Shown here piece after piece: positions 26,347 through 36,492 of a stretch of DNA of 64,000 nt; within the stretch, counting starts at the first letter, position 1; the number at the start of each line of letters is the position of its first letter. The notes below the pieces were generated by a model that was not told the DNA's origin, did not search any database, and was given only the letters and a program-made list of their open reading frames with translations. Source of the stretch: Acidovorax sp. A1169. GTDB lineage: Bacteria; Pseudomonadota; Gammaproteobacteria; Burkholderiales; Burkholderiaceae_C. The stretch lies in assembly GCF_030704685.1 (NCBI RefSeq), contig NZ_JAUZDX010000004.1, forward strand, positions 186,001-250,000, given 5' to 3'. A program made the translations under genes and the position numbers.

Positions 26347-29220
26347 TTACAGCGTCCGCGCGATTTCCTTGATATCAAAGAATTCGAGTTGATCGCCTTC
26401 CTTGATGTCGTTGTAGTTCTTGAGCTTGATACCGCACTCGAAGCCTTCCTTGACGTCCTTGACGTCGTCCTTGAGGCGCTTGATCGAGTCGACTTCGCCC
26501 GTGTAGACCACCACGTTGTCGCGCAGCAGGCGGAAGCGTGCATTGCGATGGACCATGCCCGAGGTGATGTACGAACCGGCAATCGTACCGATCTTGGTCG
26601 CCACGAACACCGTGCGGATCTCGGCCGTACCGATGATCTCTTCGCGCTGCTCGGGAGCCAGCATGCCCGACATGGCCACGCGCAACTCGTCCACAGCGTC
26701 ATAGATGATGCTGTAGTAGTGCAGATCGACGCCATTGCTCTCGGCCAGCTTGCGTGCACCGGCATCGGCACGCACGTTGAAACCGATCACGATGGCCTTG
26801 GAGGCGATCGCCAGGTTGATGTCCGACTCGCTGATGGCGCCCACTGCGGCGTACACCAGCTGCACCTTGACTTCGTCGGTCGAGAGCTTGAGCAGCGACT
26901 GCGACAGCGCTTCCTGCGAACCCTGCACGTCGGACTTGACGATGATGGGCAGCATCTTCACTTCGCCTGCCGTCATGTCGGCAAACATGTTCTCGAGCTT
27001 CGCAGCCTGCTGCTTGGCCAGCTTGGTGTTGCGGAACTTGCCGGCACGGTAGGTGGCGATTTCGCGGGCACGGCGTTCGTCCGTGAGCACCATGAATTCG
27101 TCGCCGGCCTGGGGCACTTCGGTCAAGCCCTGGATTTCCACCGGGATCGATGGGCCTGCGGTCTTGGCGGTCTTGCCGTTTTCGTCCAGCATGGCGCGCA
27201 CGCGGCCATAGGTCTGGCCTGCCAGCACCACATCGCCGACCTTGAGCGTACCGGACTGCACCAGCACCGTGGCCACAGGGCCGCGGCCCTTGTCCAGTTG
27301 GGCTTCGATCACCAGGCCCTTGGCCAGCGAGTCGACCGGGGCCTTCAGTTCCAGCACTTCGGCCTGCAGCAGCACCTGTTCGAGCAGGTCGTCAATGCCC
27401 TGGCCGGTCTTGGCCGACACCGAGACGAATGGCGATTCGCCACCGTACTCTTCCGGCACGACGGACTCGACCACCAGCTCCTGCTTGACGCGGTCGGCGT
27501 TGGCATCGGGCTTGTCGATCTTGTTGACCGCCACCACGATGGGAACACCAGCCGCCTTGGCGTGCTTGATGGCTTCCTTGGTCTGGGGCATGACGCCGTC
27601 GTCCGCTGCCACCACCAGGATCACGATGTCGGTGGCCTGTGCACCACGGGCACGCATGGCGGTGAACGCCTCGTGGCCAGGGGTGTCCAGGAACGAGATC
27701 ATGCCGCGTGGCGTTTCCACGTGGTAGGCACCGATGTGCTGCGTGATGCCGCCGGCTTCGCCCGAGGCGACCTTGGCACGACGGATGTAGTCGAGCAGCG
27801 AGGTCTTGCCATGGTCCACGTGGCCCATGACGGTGACCACAGGTGCGCGTGGCAGCAGTTCGACGTCCTTTTGCAAGGTGTCGTCGTCGGTGAAGGCTTC
27901 CGGATCGTCCAGAGCAGCCACCACGGCCTTGTGGCCCATTTCTTCCACCATGATCATGGCGGTGTCCTGGTCCAGCGGCTGGTTGATGGTGACCATCTGG
28001 CCCATCTTCATCAGGGCCTTGATGACTTCATTGGCCTTGATCGACATCTTGTGCGCCAGCTCGGCCACCGTGATGGTTTCGGGCACGTGCACTTCGATGA
28101 TGCGCGCCTCCACCGGAGCGGATTGCTGGTGGTGGTCGTCACGGTGGTCGCGGTCATTGCCACGGCGGCCACGCGGGCCTCCGCGCCAGTTGTTGCGCCC
28201 CACACCCCCGCTGCTGTCGCCGCGGGTCTTGATTTCCTTCTTCTTGGCCGTGTCGCCCGCCCAGCTGGAGGACAGCTTGGCCGACTTCACTTCCTTGCCG
28301 GCAGCCGCGCCAGGCGCTGCCGCCGTGGCAGGTGCGCCGGGGCGTGCCGGGCCGGTGCCCGTGCCCACTGCGGGCTTGTGCAGCGTGCCCTTCTTGGCAT
28401 CGCCGGCCAGCGCGGGCTTGGCCACGGGCTTGGGTTCTTCGGGCTTCTTGGCCACCATGACCGCCTTCTTGGGCGTGGCCATCATGGAGCGGATGGCGGC
28501 TGCCTCGGCTTCGGCCTTGCGGCGGCGTGCGTCGAGGTCGGCGGCGCGGGCCACTTCCTCGTCGGAGCGGGCCTTGGACTCGGCTGCAGCCTTTTCACGG
28601 GCTTCGGTCTGGGCAGCGTTGCGCGCGGCGGCCTCGGCGGCCTGCTCACGCGTGGCTTCCTGTTTGACGGCAGAGGCCTGGGCCTTCTTCTCGGCTTCCT
28701 GAGCGGCGTAGGCGGTGGCGCGCTCTTCGGCTTCGCGCTCACGCTGTTCGCGGGCTTCGCGCTCGGCACGCTTTTCGGCGAGCTCGGTTTCCTGGCGGCG
28801 GATCAGCTCGGCCTGGCGGCGTGCTTCTTCCTCGCGGCGCGTCAGCTCGAGTTCTTCGCTCGAGATGGGGGCCTCTTCCACCACGGCATCTTCGGACTCG
28901 ACAGAGCCCTCCACGCCATCATCGCGCTTGATGAAGGTGCGCTTCTTGCGCACTTCCACCTGGATCGTGCGCGCCTTGCCCGTGGCATCGGCCTGCTTGA
29001 TCTCGCTGGTGGACTTCTTCGTCAGCGTGATCTTCTTGCGATCAACCGCAGCGGTGCCGTGGCTGTTTTGCAGGTACACGAGCAGTTTTTGCTTGTCGGA
29101 CTCGGTCAACGCGTCCGATGGGGCGGCCTTGCCCACGCCGGCAGCCTTGAGCTGGTCGAGCAGGGTTTCAGGCGATTTTTTGAGTTCGGTTGCAAACTCG
29201 GCGACAGTATTACTGGACAT
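26347..29220 (-). CDS. infB: Translation initiation factor IF-2
   Basis: 957-aa GTPase that places initiator tRNA on the 30S subunit. An N-terminal IF2N domain ([21 protein letters not shown]) is followed by a long Ala/Glu/Lys/Arg-rich linker, then the G domain: G1 [12 protein letters not shown] at about 465-475, [20 protein letters not shown]. Domains II-IV follow and it ends [11 protein letters not shown]. The long charged linker is typical of beta- and gammaproteobacterial IF-2. ATG at 29220, 24 bp after nusA. Confidence 0.97.
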   Translation of the reverse strand: MSSNTVAEFATELKKSPETLLDQLKAAGVGKAAPSDALTESDKQKLLVYLQNSHGTAAVDRKKITLTKKSTSEIKQADATGKARTIQVEVRKKRTFIKRDDGVEGSVESEDAVVEEAPISSEELELTRREEEARRQAELIRRQETELAEKRAEREAREQREREAEERATAYAAQEAEKKAQASAVKQEATREQAAEAAARNAAQTEAREKAAAESKARSDEEVARAADLDARRRKAEAEAAAIRSMMATPKKAVMVAKKPEEPKPVAKPALAGDAKKGTLHKPAVGTGTGPARPGAPATAAAPGAAAGKEVKSAKLSSSWAGDTAKKKEIKTRGDSSGGVGRNNWRGGPRGRRGNDRDHRDDHHQQSAPVEARIIEVHVPETITVAELAHKMSIKANEVIKALMKMGQMVTINQPLDQDTAMIMVEEMGHKAVVAALDDPEAFTDDDTLQKDVELLPRAPVVTVMGHVDHGKTSLLDYIRRAKVASGEAGGITQHIGAYHVETPRGMISFLDTPGHEAFTAMRARGAQATDIVILVVAADDGVMPQTKEAIKHAKAAGVPIVVAVNKIDKPDANADRVKQELVVESVVPEEYGGESPFVSVSAKTGQGIDDLLEQVLLQAEVLELKAPVDSLAKGLVIEAQLDKGRGPVATVLVQSGTLKVGDVVLAGQTYGRVRAMLDENGKTAKTAGPSIPVEIQGLTEVPQAGDEFMVLTDERRAREIATYRAGKFRNTKLAKQQAAKLENMFADMTAGEVKMLPIIVKSDVQGSQEALSQSLLKLSTDEVKVQLVYAAVGAISESDINLAIASKAIVIGFNVRADAGARKLAESNGVDLHYYSIIYDAVDELRVAMSGMLAPEQREEIIGTAEIRTVFVATKIGTIAGSYITSGMVHRNARFRLLRDNVVVYTGEVDSIKRLKDDVKDVKEGFECGIKLKNYNDIKEGDQLEFFDIKEIARTL

Positions 29221-29244
29221 ATGTGGTTCGTGCCTCCCTGACCC

Positions 29245-30732
29245 TTACTCTTGCTGCCCCGCGAACCAGTGTTCGCGCGCCTTCATGATCAAGGCTTTGG
29301 CATCGTCTGCAGACTGTCCGGTCAGGTCGGTCAGCTCATCAATGGCCAGATCGGCCAGGTCGTCACGTGTGTGCACACCGCCTTCGGCCAATTTTGCAAT
29401 CAGCTCCGGGTTAAGGCCTTCGAGGTCGCGCAGGTCTTGGGAGACCTCTTCCACGCTTTCCTCACGGGCGATTTCCATGGTGAGCAGCGCATCCTTGGCA
29501 CGGGCACGCAGCTCATTGACGGTGTCTTCGTCGAAGCTTTCGATTTCCAGCATTTCCTGCAGCGGCACATAGGCCACTTCTTCCAAGCTGGCGAAACCTT
29601 CGGAGATCAGGATGTCGGCGATTTCCTCGTCCACATCGAGCTTTTCCATGAACAGCTTGCGGGCCGTGTCGGACTCGTTGGCCTGCTTTTGCGCCGATTC
29701 GGCGGCGTCCATGATGTTGATCTTCCAGCCGGTCAGGTCGGACGCCAGGCGCACGTTCTGACCGCCGCGGCCGATGGCGATGGCGAGGTTTTCCTCGTCC
29801 ACCACCACGTCCATGGCGTGCTTTTCCTCGTCCACCACGATGGAGGAGACGTTGGCAGGGGCCAGCGCACCGATCACGAACTGGGCCGGGTCTTCGGACC
29901 ACAGCACGATGTCCACGCGCTCGCCGGCGAGTTCGTTGGTCACCGCATTCACGCGGGTGCCACGCACGCCGACGCAGGTGCCGATGGGGTCCACGCGCTT
30001 GTCGTGCGAGAGCACGGCGATCTTGGCGCGCGAGCCGGAGTCACGGGCGCAGCTCTTGATCTCCAGCAGGCCCTGCTCGATCTCGGGCACTTCCTGGCGG
30101 AACAGCTCGATCATGAACTCGGGCGCCGAGCGCGACAGGATGATGGGCGCGCCGCGCAGCGTCAGGTCCACTTCCATGATCATGGCGCGCACACGGTCAC
30201 CGCTGCGCAGGTTTTCCTTGGAGATCATCTCGCTGCGGCGCAGGCGGCCTTCCACGCGACCGGACTCGACAATGATGTCGCCCTTGTCCATGCGCTTGAC
30301 GGTGCCGGTGAAGATGCGCTCGCCGCGCGACATGAAGTCGTTGAGCAGCATTTCGCGCTCCGCGTCGCGGATCTTCTGCAGGATGACCTGCTTGGCCGCC
30401 ATGGCGCCAATGCGGCCGATAGGCACGGAGTCGACGCCTTCTTCGATGTACTCGCCGACTTCGATGTCGGCAATGCGATCTTTCGCATCCATCAGCAGCT
30501 CTTCGGCTTCAGGATTTTGCAGGCCCGCATCATCAGGCACCACCAGCCAGCGGCGGAAAGTCTCATAGTTGCCGCTGTCGCGATCGACGGACACGCGAAT
30601 GTCCACCTCGCCCTGGTACAGCTTCTTGGTAGCCTGGGCCAGGGCCGCTTCCACGGCGCCCAGGACCACGTCCAGCTCCACGTTCTTTTCGCGCGAAATG
30701 GCCTCAACCAACATCAACAATTCGCGATTCAT
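29245..30732 (-). CDS. nusA: Transcription termination/antitermination factor NusA
   Basis: 495 aa, the same length as in E. coli. N-terminal RNA polymerase-binding domain ([17 protein letters not shown]), S1 domain ([22 protein letters not shown]), two KH domains ([21 protein letters not shown] and [19 protein letters not shown]) and two C-terminal acidic repeat domains that regulate RNA binding. It may autoregulate the operon, as in E. coli, where NusA acts on its leader; the leader terminator upstream of rimP is a plausible target. Confidence 0.97.
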   Translation of the reverse strand: MNRELLMLVEAISREKNVELDVVLGAVEAALAQATKKLYQGEVDIRVSVDRDSGNYETFRRWLVVPDDAGLQNPEAEELLMDAKDRIADIEVGEYIEEGVDSVPIGRIGAMAAKQVILQKIRDAEREMLLNDFMSRGERIFTGTVKRMDKGDIIVESGRVEGRLRRSEMISKENLRSGDRVRAMIMEVDLTLRGAPIILSRSAPEFMIELFRQEVPEIEQGLLEIKSCARDSGSRAKIAVLSHDKRVDPIGTCVGVRGTRVNAVTNELAGERVDIVLWSEDPAQFVIGALAPANVSSIVVDEEKHAMDVVVDEENLAIAIGRGGQNVRLASDLTGWKINIMDAAESAQKQANESDTARKLFMEKLDVDEEIADILISEGFASLEEVAYVPLQEMLEIESFDEDTVNELRARAKDALLTMEIAREESVEEVSQDLRDLEGLNPELIAKLAEGGVHTRDDLADLAIDELTDLTGQSADDAKALIMKAREHWFAGQQE

Positions 30733-30820
30733 GCGACGACTCTCCTAGTTCAATCACCCGATAAGCAAAGGCTGCACGCGGCGGCCATCTGCCCAATTCA
30801 TTCAGCAGCCTGCTTGCAGC

Positions 30821-31414
30821 TCAGGCGGGCTCGACCCCTGGCTTGTTGCTACGCCCCTTGAAATCCACGATCGGCGCCAGGCGCACGTCCCGTGTTTCAT
30901 CCAGGGTGAAGCCCAGCGCCTGCAACGGGGCGGGCACGCGCTTCTTGCTGATTCTTTGACCTGGCTTGGCAGCGGGCTCTTCGCTCCAGACGATCTGCCA
31001 GCCCCCTGCCTCGGCCCGCTCCAGCGTGCCGCGAAATTTCTTGCGCGTGGCGTTCACCTGCCCCGCTCCTGCCGCGCCGATGGGCGCCCTCAATGTGATG
31101 TCGATGATCGAGCCTTCGAAACGCACGAAGTCCTGCTCGTGGCGCAAGGGTCGATCGATTCCGGGAGAAGACACTTCCAGGCGCTTGTATTCAACGCCGT
31201 CGACCTCCAGCGCAAACTGCAGCTGGCGGGTGACCTTCTCGCAATCTTCGACCGTGACGTACTGCTCGGCGGCCGGCGCGGGTGCATCGGCGGCAGGCTG
31301 TACCCAGGGCAAGTCGATGGTGATGCGCAGCAGACCACCAGCGGAGCGTTCGATCTCCACCAGGTCATACCCCAGGCCAATCACAATTTGTTCAACGACT
31401 TGCTGCAGTGCCAC
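30821..31414 (-). CDS. rimP: Ribosome maturation factor RimP
   Basis: 197-aa factor for 30S assembly. VVEQIVIGLGYDLVEIERSAGG opens the N-domain; the conserved VEDCEKVTRQLQFALEVDG and LEVSSPGIDRPLR motifs follow. The likely start is GTG at 31414; no ATG is nearby and no strong ribosome site was seen. First gene of the rimP-nusA-infB-rbfA-truB-typA operon. Confidence 0.95.
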   Translation of the reverse strand: MALQQVVEQIVIGLGYDLVEIERSAGGLLRITIDLPWVQPAADAPAPAAEQYVTVEDCEKVTRQLQFALEVDGVEYKRLEVSSPGIDRPLRHEQDFVRFEGSIIDITLRAPIGAAGAGQVNATRKKFRGTLERAEAGGWQIVWSEEPAAKPGQRISKKRVPAPLQALGFTLDETRDVRLAPIVDFKGRSNKPGVEPA

Positions 31415-31488
31415 GTGTTCTATTCAATCCCGGAAAAACAAAAAACCCGATAACCCCCAGAGGCTTCGAGCTCCAAAAGCAAACGACC

Positions 31489-31517
31489 AAAAAAAACGGG
31501 CGGTTGGTACCCGCCCG
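31489..31517 (-). terminator. Intrinsic terminator/attenuator in the rimP-nusA leader
   Basis: On the minus strand a 7-bp G/C stem, CGGGCGG with CCGCCCG (31511-31517 and 31497-31503), is followed by eight T residues (31489-31496). Flanking CACGACCAAG and TTGGTCGT can extend the pairing. It lies just downstream of the predicted transcription start and before rimP, so most transcripts would end at about 40 nt unless read through. Confidence 0.8.
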
Positions 31518-31535
31518 CTTGGTCGTGAGAAATGT

Positions 31536-31565
31536 ATTGTAGCCCGTAAAGCGTTGATTTGCCAA
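31536..31565 (-). promoter_or_regulatory. Predicted sigma70 promoter of the rimP operon
   Basis: Minus strand: TTGGCA (31560-31565), an 18-bp spacer and TACAAT (31536-31541). The predicted start is near 31529. It is the only strong promoter candidate before rimP and is directly followed by an intrinsic terminator. Confidence 0.7.
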
Positions 31566-31665
31566 GCTGCGGGGCCACGAGCACGCCGCAAACAGCCTGC
31601 ATGTGCGGCAGAACAACGCCCGGCGCGGGTTTGCGCGGAAAAACGCCTTTGCCAACCCCTGTTCG

Positions 31666-34600
31666 CTACGGCAGTGACAGCGGCTGCAGCAGCTCGGCGA
31701 GGTCGCTTTCGGTGAAAAGCGGCTGCTTTCGCCCTGCTGCACCCTGGTAGAGGCTGGTCGCCAACTGGGCCTTCTTTTCCTGCAGGGCCAGGATGCGCTC
31801 TTCGATGGTGCCGCGCGCCACCAGCTTGACCACCCACACGCTTTGCGTCTGGCCGATGCGGTGGGCGCGGTCGGTGGCCTGGGCCTCCACGGCGGGGTTC
31901 CACCAGGGGTCGTAGTGGATCACGGTGTCGGCCTGGGGCAGGTTCAGCCCCACCCCGCCGGCCTTCAGGCTGATGAGGAACAGCGGCACCTCGCCGCTGG
32001 TGAACCGGTCGATGATGGCGTCGCGCTTCTGGCTCTGGCCCGTGAGCTTGACCCAGGGCAGGCCGTGTTTGGACAGCTCGGCCTCGATCAGCGCCAGCAT
32101 GCTCGTGAACTGCGAGAACAGCAGGATGCGCCGCCCTTCGGCCAGCATCTCGGGCAGCATTTCCATCAGTTGCGCGAGCTTGGCCGAGGTGTGCACCTTG
32201 CGCGCCGCCTCCAGCGGCACGAGCTGCGGGTCGCAGCACACCTGGCGCAGCTTGAGCAGCGCGTCGAGGATGGTGATCTGCGAGCGCGCCAGGCCCTTGG
32301 CCTGCAGCGCCTCGCGCACGGTCTTTTCCATGCCCAGGCGGATGGTCTCGTACAGGTCTGCCTGGCCGCCCGAGAGGTCCACCGGCATCACGGTCTCGAT
32401 CTTGGGCGGCAGCTCATGCGCCACCACCGACTTGGCCCGGCGCAGCATGAAGGGGGTGATGCGCGCGCGCAGCTGCGCCAGCCGCTCGGTGCTGCCCTGG
32501 CGCTCGATGGGGTTGCGAAACAGGTCGCGAAAGCGCTGCTGGCTGCCCAGAAAGCCCGGCATGAGGAAGTGGAACAGGCTCCAGATCTCGCCCAGGTGGT
32601 TCTCCATGGGCGTGCCCGACAGGCACAGCCGGTGGTTGGCCTGCAACTGCGCCACCACCTGCGCGGCGTTGGTGGTGGCGTTCTTGATGTTCTGCGCCTC
32701 GTCGAGCACGACGATGTGCCAGCGCGCCTCCAGCCAGCGCTCGCGGTCGCGCTGCAGCAGCGAATAGGGGGCGATCACCAGGTCGTGCTCGGCCATGGAT
32801 TCGGCCAGGGCGTGGCGCTCCTTGCCGTGCAGCACCACGCTGCGCAGGCCCGGGGTGAAGCGCGCGGCCTCGCGCTCCCAGTTGCCCATCAGGCTCACGG
32901 GCGCCACGATGAGCGCGGGCTGCACCAGGCGGCCGGCATCCTTCTCGACCTGGATGTGCGCCAGTGTCTGCAAGGTCTTGCCCAGGCCCATGTCGTCGGC
33001 CAGCACGCCCGCCAGGCCATTGGCACGCAGGAACTGCAGCCAGTTGAGCCCCTGCTGCTGGTACGGCCGCAGCTGCGCCTGCACTCCCGCAGGCACCGGC
33101 ACCTCGGGCAGCTGGCCCTGCCCCTGCAGTTGCTGCACCAGGGCGTGCAGGCTGGCCGCCCCCTCCCATGCCACGCCATCGCCCAGCGAGGCGCTGGTGC
33201 GCAGCGCCTCCAGGCGCGACAGGCGCAGGCTTTCGCCCGAAAAATCGTGTGCGCGGTCGCCCGCCAGGTCAAGCAGCGCCGCCAGCCAGGGCTTCAGGGT
33301 GTCGGTGGGCAGGCGCACGAAGCCATGGCCGCTGGGCGCCGGAAGGTACAGAAACGGAGGCAGCGCCAGCCCCTTGGCACCGCCACCGGGCTCGGCGGGG
33401 TCGGGCGCTGCCGATGCAGCCGCCGCGATCAGGTCGGGCAGCCAGGGCAGGATGTTGTGGCGCTGGCCATCGATCTCGATGCCCAGCGACAGCTCGAACC
33501 AGGGGGACGGATTGGGCTCGCCGCCATCGCCGCGTGCGCCTGCACCGCCACCTGGCTCTGCGCCATCCGCATCGTCGTCCAGCCCGAATGCATCGTCTTC
33601 CTCGGCGCCCGCAGCCCCCTCTGGGCCCAGGTGCACATGGATGGTCTGCGCGTGCGTGATCCAGCCATCGAGCTCGGGCGCCACGGTGAGCACAAAGCCT
33701 GCGTCGCGCAGCGCAGCGAAGCCTTCATCGGCCCAGAGCATCCAGGCGCCCTGCGGACGCTCGCCCGGGATGCCGAACAAACCCTCGTCCACGCCCAGCA
33801 GGCCCAGGTCCATGAGGCGCGAGACGGCGTCGATCTCGGCACGGCCATCGCGCTGCAGCAGCACCTTGCCGCCTTCACCGTCCAGGCCGTCCACCAGCAC
33901 CGACAGGGGCTGTCCCACCCACCAGCCCACGTGGCCCAGGTAGTCGAAGCGCAACTGCGCCGTGATGAGCCCCATGTAGGCTACCCCGGCCGCCGGTGTC
34001 GGCGCCAGGTGCAGGCGCGCCACGGGGGGCACGCCGTCGAGCCGGGTCAAGCCCTGCAGCAAGGGCGGCAGCGGCACGGGGCCCAGGCGCCGGGCCACGT
34101 CGGCCTGGTATTTTTGCAGCGCGGCAGCACTCAGGGTGGGCGCGTGCAGCAGCACCTCCAGCTGCGCGGGCTCCATGCCCGGGGCATGCGCCAGACCGCA
34201 CAGGCCGGCGGCGGCATCGAGGTACATCGGCGGGTTGTTATGGCACAGCGTGGCGCCCGCCTGGGGCAGGCGCGCCTGCAACGCCCAGCCGCTGTCCTGC
34301 GCCTGTGCGCCTGCCGCACCGCCCGAGACGGCCTGCCAGGCCCACTCGATGGGCAACAGCTCGCCCCACCGCAGGGGCGCCCCCACCGTGGAGCCGCCCG
34401 CATCGGCGAACAGGCGCCCGGTGCTGGCGGCCTGCTGCACGGCCAGCAGGCCGATCTGCCCCTCCAGCACCGCGCAGGGCGCGCCACTGTAGGCGGAGTA
34501 ATAGTTCTGGTGGCGCGGCAACGCCCGCAGCAGCTGCAGCACCTGGCGGTCGGTGTCGCCGGCGCGGTCAAACACCGCCTGGCCCTTGCCCGGCTGGGTG

Positions 34601-35244
34601 CGCACCAACTTGGGCTTGGCCCAGCCGCCGGTGACCTTGGGGTAGGACACCACGGCCTCCAGCTGCAGCAGCGGTGCCGCCCGCGGCGCCCCCACCACGG
34701 ACAACAGGTAGACATATTGCTCAGGGCGATCCACCGCGCCGCCGGTACCTGCTGGCGCATCGCCATCGGCAAGGCCTGCGGCCTTGTCCAGCGCCAGCAG
34801 CCAGTTCATGAGACGCGCCTCCGACTCCATGCGGTGCACCTCGGCCATGCGCTGCTGCACGTCGCTGCGGGCGGGCGGCGGGCGGTTCAACCCGGCTGCG
34901 GGCGCGGAAAGGCCCCTGGCGCGGTCGGATTCGCTCGGCCCCTGGCGCGCCGCCTGGTGCATGAGCGCCACGCCGTGCTTGCACTGCAGGCCCACGGGGC
35001 AACTGCACTGGCTGCGCCAGTAGTCCACCGCTCCATCGGGCATGAGCGCCATCGAGACGGACAGTTGGTAAGGCGCCAGCTGAGTGCCCTGCACGTCGCC
35101 TTCGAGGCGCCAGTGGTCGCCCTGGGCGCTGACGGCCAGCCGCCGCACCGCACGCGCCTTGAACAGCGCCGTGCCCCGCGCCCACACACCATCGTCGCAC
35201 AGCGCACGCAATGACTCAGGCTCGAACCAGAACTCCAGGGACAT
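31666..35244 (-). CDS. SNF2-family DEAD/DEAH-type helicase with SWIM zinc finger
   Basis: About 1190-aa SWI2/SNF2 ATPase. A SWIM finger near residue 83 (CPVGLQCKHGVALMH), a long middle region with an acidic Asp/Glu and Gly patch, then the motor: QGLNWLQFLRANGLAGVLADDMGLGKTLQTLAHI (Walker A near 750), VLDEAQNIKN (near 846), and the C-terminal lobe with LISLKAGGVGLNLPQADTVIHYDPWWNPAVEAQATDRAHRIGQ. Such HepA-like bacterial proteins may remodel polymerase or DNA-protein complexes. Start ambiguous between 35256 and 35244; 35244 was used. No obvious operon partner. Confidence 0.92.
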   Translation of the reverse strand: MSLEFWFEPESLRALCDDGVWARGTALFKARAVRRLAVSAQGDHWRLEGDVQGTQLAPYQLSVSMALMPDGAVDYWRSQCSCPVGLQCKHGVALMHQAARQGPSESDRARGLSAPAAGLNRPPPARSDVQQRMAEVHRMESEARLMNWLLALDKAAGLADGDAPAGTGGAVDRPEQYVYLLSVVGAPRAAPLLQLEAVVSYPKVTGGWAKPKLVRTQPGKGQAVFDRAGDTDRQVLQLLRALPRHQNYYSAYSGAPCAVLEGQIGLLAVQQAASTGRLFADAGGSTVGAPLRWGELLPIEWAWQAVSGGAAGAQAQDSGWALQARLPQAGATLCHNNPPMYLDAAAGLCGLAHAPGMEPAQLEVLLHAPTLSAAALQKYQADVARRLGPVPLPPLLQGLTRLDGVPPVARLHLAPTPAAGVAYMGLITAQLRFDYLGHVGWWVGQPLSVLVDGLDGEGGKVLLQRDGRAEIDAVSRLMDLGLLGVDEGLFGIPGERPQGAWMLWADEGFAALRDAGFVLTVAPELDGWITHAQTIHVHLGPEGAAGAEEDDAFGLDDDADGAEPGGGAGARGDGGEPNPSPWFELSLGIEIDGQRHNILPWLPDLIAAAASAAPDPAEPGGGAKGLALPPFLYLPAPSGHGFVRLPTDTLKPWLAALLDLAGDRAHDFSGESLRLSRLEALRTSASLGDGVAWEGAASLHALVQQLQGQGQLPEVPVPAGVQAQLRPYQQQGLNWLQFLRANGLAGVLADDMGLGKTLQTLAHIQVEKDAGRLVQPALIVAPVSLMGNWEREAARFTPGLRSVVLHGKERHALAESMAEHDLVIAPYSLLQRDRERWLEARWHIVVLDEAQNIKNATTNAAQVVAQLQANHRLCLSGTPMENHLGEIWSLFHFLMPGFLGSQQRFRDLFRNPIERQGSTERLAQLRARITPFMLRRAKSVVAHELPPKIETVMPVDLSGGQADLYETIRLGMEKTVREALQAKGLARSQITILDALLKLRQVCCDPQLVPLEAARKVHTSAKLAQLMEMLPEMLAEGRRILLFSQFTSMLALIEAELSKHGLPWVKLTGQSQKRDAIIDRFTSGEVPLFLISLKAGGVGLNLPQADTVIHYDPWWNPAVEAQATDRAHRIGQTQSVWVVKLVARGTIEERILALQEKKAQLATSLYQGAAGRKQPLFTESDLAELLQPLSLP

Positions 35245-35329
35245 GGAAAAATTCAATACACAACCAGGGGGCCGACAGGGGCTATCGGAGGAAGCCGACA
35301 GCGGCTATCGATTCATGGTACTGCACAAA

Positions 35330-35350
35330 CTGCTATTCAAAAAATAGCAG
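35330..35350. repeat. Short inverted repeat (hairpin)
   Basis: CTGCTATT (35330-35337) and AATAGCAG (35343-35350) form an 8-bp stem with an A-rich loop, just upstream of the helicase. It may be a small repeat or an operator. Function not known. Confidence 0.4.
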
Positions 35351-35386
35351 ACCAGAACCCCCACCTGCCCCATGGAGGTGGCCGCC

Positions 35387-35547
35387 AGTGCAGTGTTTCA
35401 TGCTTGATGGCACAAATAAAAAGGGCGGATTTTTGGTCCTGGAAAGGCGCAAACCACAGCGATACCGGGCGTATCGCGAGGATTTGCAACGCGGCCAGGG
35501 CCGAAAAGACGACTTTTTATGTGCCAGATAGCGTGAAACACTGCACT
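35387..35547. mobile_element. MITE-like, end-to-end palindromic element (161 bp)
   Basis: The whole stretch folds back on itself. The ends are AGTGCAGTGTTTCATGC (from 35387) and GCGTGAAACACTGCACT (to 35547); similarity continues through GGCACA and TAAAAAG, GGTCCTGG/GGCCCTGG and CGCAAA/TGCAAA to a perfect GATAC-CGGGC-GTATC centre (35461-35475). No gene is inside. A small non-autonomous element with long terminal inverted repeats fits best; its partner transposase is not in view. No target duplication is evident. Confidence 0.65.
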
Positions 35548-35558
35548 AGACCCCTACC

Positions 35559-35948
35559 TCAGCCCCCGCGTGCTGCGCGCACGCGCTCAAACACCTCTTG
35601 CGCATCACCGCCCGCCGCTGGCCCGCCCTGCTCCGCCTGCAGACTGGAGAGCAGCCGCGCCAGCACAGGGGCCTGGGGCAGCAGAGGGCCCAGAAAGCGC
35701 GCACTCGCGCCATCGGCGATCAGCAGGGTGGGAAAGGTCTCCACGTCCAGGTCGCCCGCCAGTTCGGACTCATCCTCGATGTCCACCCACTCGAAACGCA
35801 CATCCGGGTGGGCCAGGGCCAGGGTGTCGAAGATGGCACGGTAGTCGCGGCAGGTGCCGCACCAGTTGGCGCACAGGCACACGGCCCACCAGCCCCCGGA
35901 GGTGCTGGCGGTGGGCGTGGCGTTGGGCAAGGCGGCCGGGCTGTGCAT
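35559..35948 (-). CDS. Thioredoxin-like protein
   Basis: 129 aa. Thioredoxin fold with the redox motif ANWCGTCRDY, FEWVDIEDESELAGDLDVETFPTLLI (cis-Pro loop) and a C-terminal helix. There is no signal peptide, so it is a cytoplasmic disulfide reductase or chaperone-type protein. The WCGTC site is non-canonical relative to WCGPC. ATG at 35948. Partner reductase not in the window. Confidence 0.88.
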   Translation of the reverse strand: MHSPAALPNATPTASTSGGWWAVCLCANWCGTCRDYRAIFDTLALAHPDVRFEWVDIEDESELAGDLDVETFPTLLIADGASARFLGPLLPQAPVLARLLSSLQAEQGGPAAGGDAQEVFERVRAARGG

Positions 35949-36133
35949 CTGCGAAATCCTTCAGGGCTGTGGCGTGCCACTGTACAACGGCTTGGGGCAG
36001 GCTGCAGGCACAACACGGGCAGCCGGCAGAGGCAGAATGCCCGCTGAGGGCCTGTATGCACGGCATCCATGCACGCCACGCGGGTGCTGGACGACAATCC
36101 ACGCATCCCGCACACCCACGCACCACCGCACCC

Positions 36134-36466
36134 ATGAGCCATCGCCCCGACACCCTTGCGCTGAACATGCCGATCCCCAGCGGCGACCAACTCAAGGCCG
36201 CGCGCACGGCCGCCGGATTGAGCCAGGCGCAGGCGGCAGAGCTGCTGGGCTATCCGCTGCAGACCGGCAGCCGGGGCGGCCTGCAGTCACGCACCTGGCA
36301 GGCCCTGGAGAGCACTAGCGACGAGCGCAGCATGCAGGGCCCGGTGTTCGCCATGTTCCTGCTGCTCACGGGCCAGCACCCCGAGTTCCGACTGGAACGC
36401 AAGCTGCCGGCAGGCAGTGTGAAAGACACAGCGACCGACGGCGAGGAAGCCATTTCCCCCGAGTAG
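36134..36466 (+). CDS. Small helix-turn-helix protein (XRE-like)
   Basis: 110 aa with an N-terminal helix-turn-helix (GDQLKAARTAAGLSQAQAAELLGYPLQTG) followed by WQALESTSDERSMQGPVFAMFLLLTGQHP, a pattern of single-domain HTH proteins. It probably binds DNA. Its neighbours give no hint of target; it is divergent from the thioredoxin gene and convergent with a Bug protein. ATG at 36134, no clear ribosome site. Confidence 0.75.
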   Translation: MSHRPDTLALNMPIPSGDQLKAARTAAGLSQAQAAELLGYPLQTGSRGGLQSRTWQALESTSDERSMQGPVFAMFLLLTGQHPEFRLERKLPAGSVKDTATDGEEAISPE

Positions 36467-36492
36467 AGGCGCCGCGCCGCCCAACCGCTCGA

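Noticed and set aside
28200..28900. Repetitive region in infB as a separate gene or repeat array
   Set aside because: It is the normal Ala/Glu/Lys/Arg-rich linker of IF-2.
25000..29241. Very long open frame on the plus strand over truB, rbfA and infB
   Set aside because: It is antisense to well-supported conserved genes and is open only because of the high GC content; its translation is low-complexity His/Gly/Arg-rich.
31843..35214. Long plus-strand open frame over the SNF2 helicase
   Set aside because: Antisense shadow of a conserved helicase with all motifs on the minus strand.
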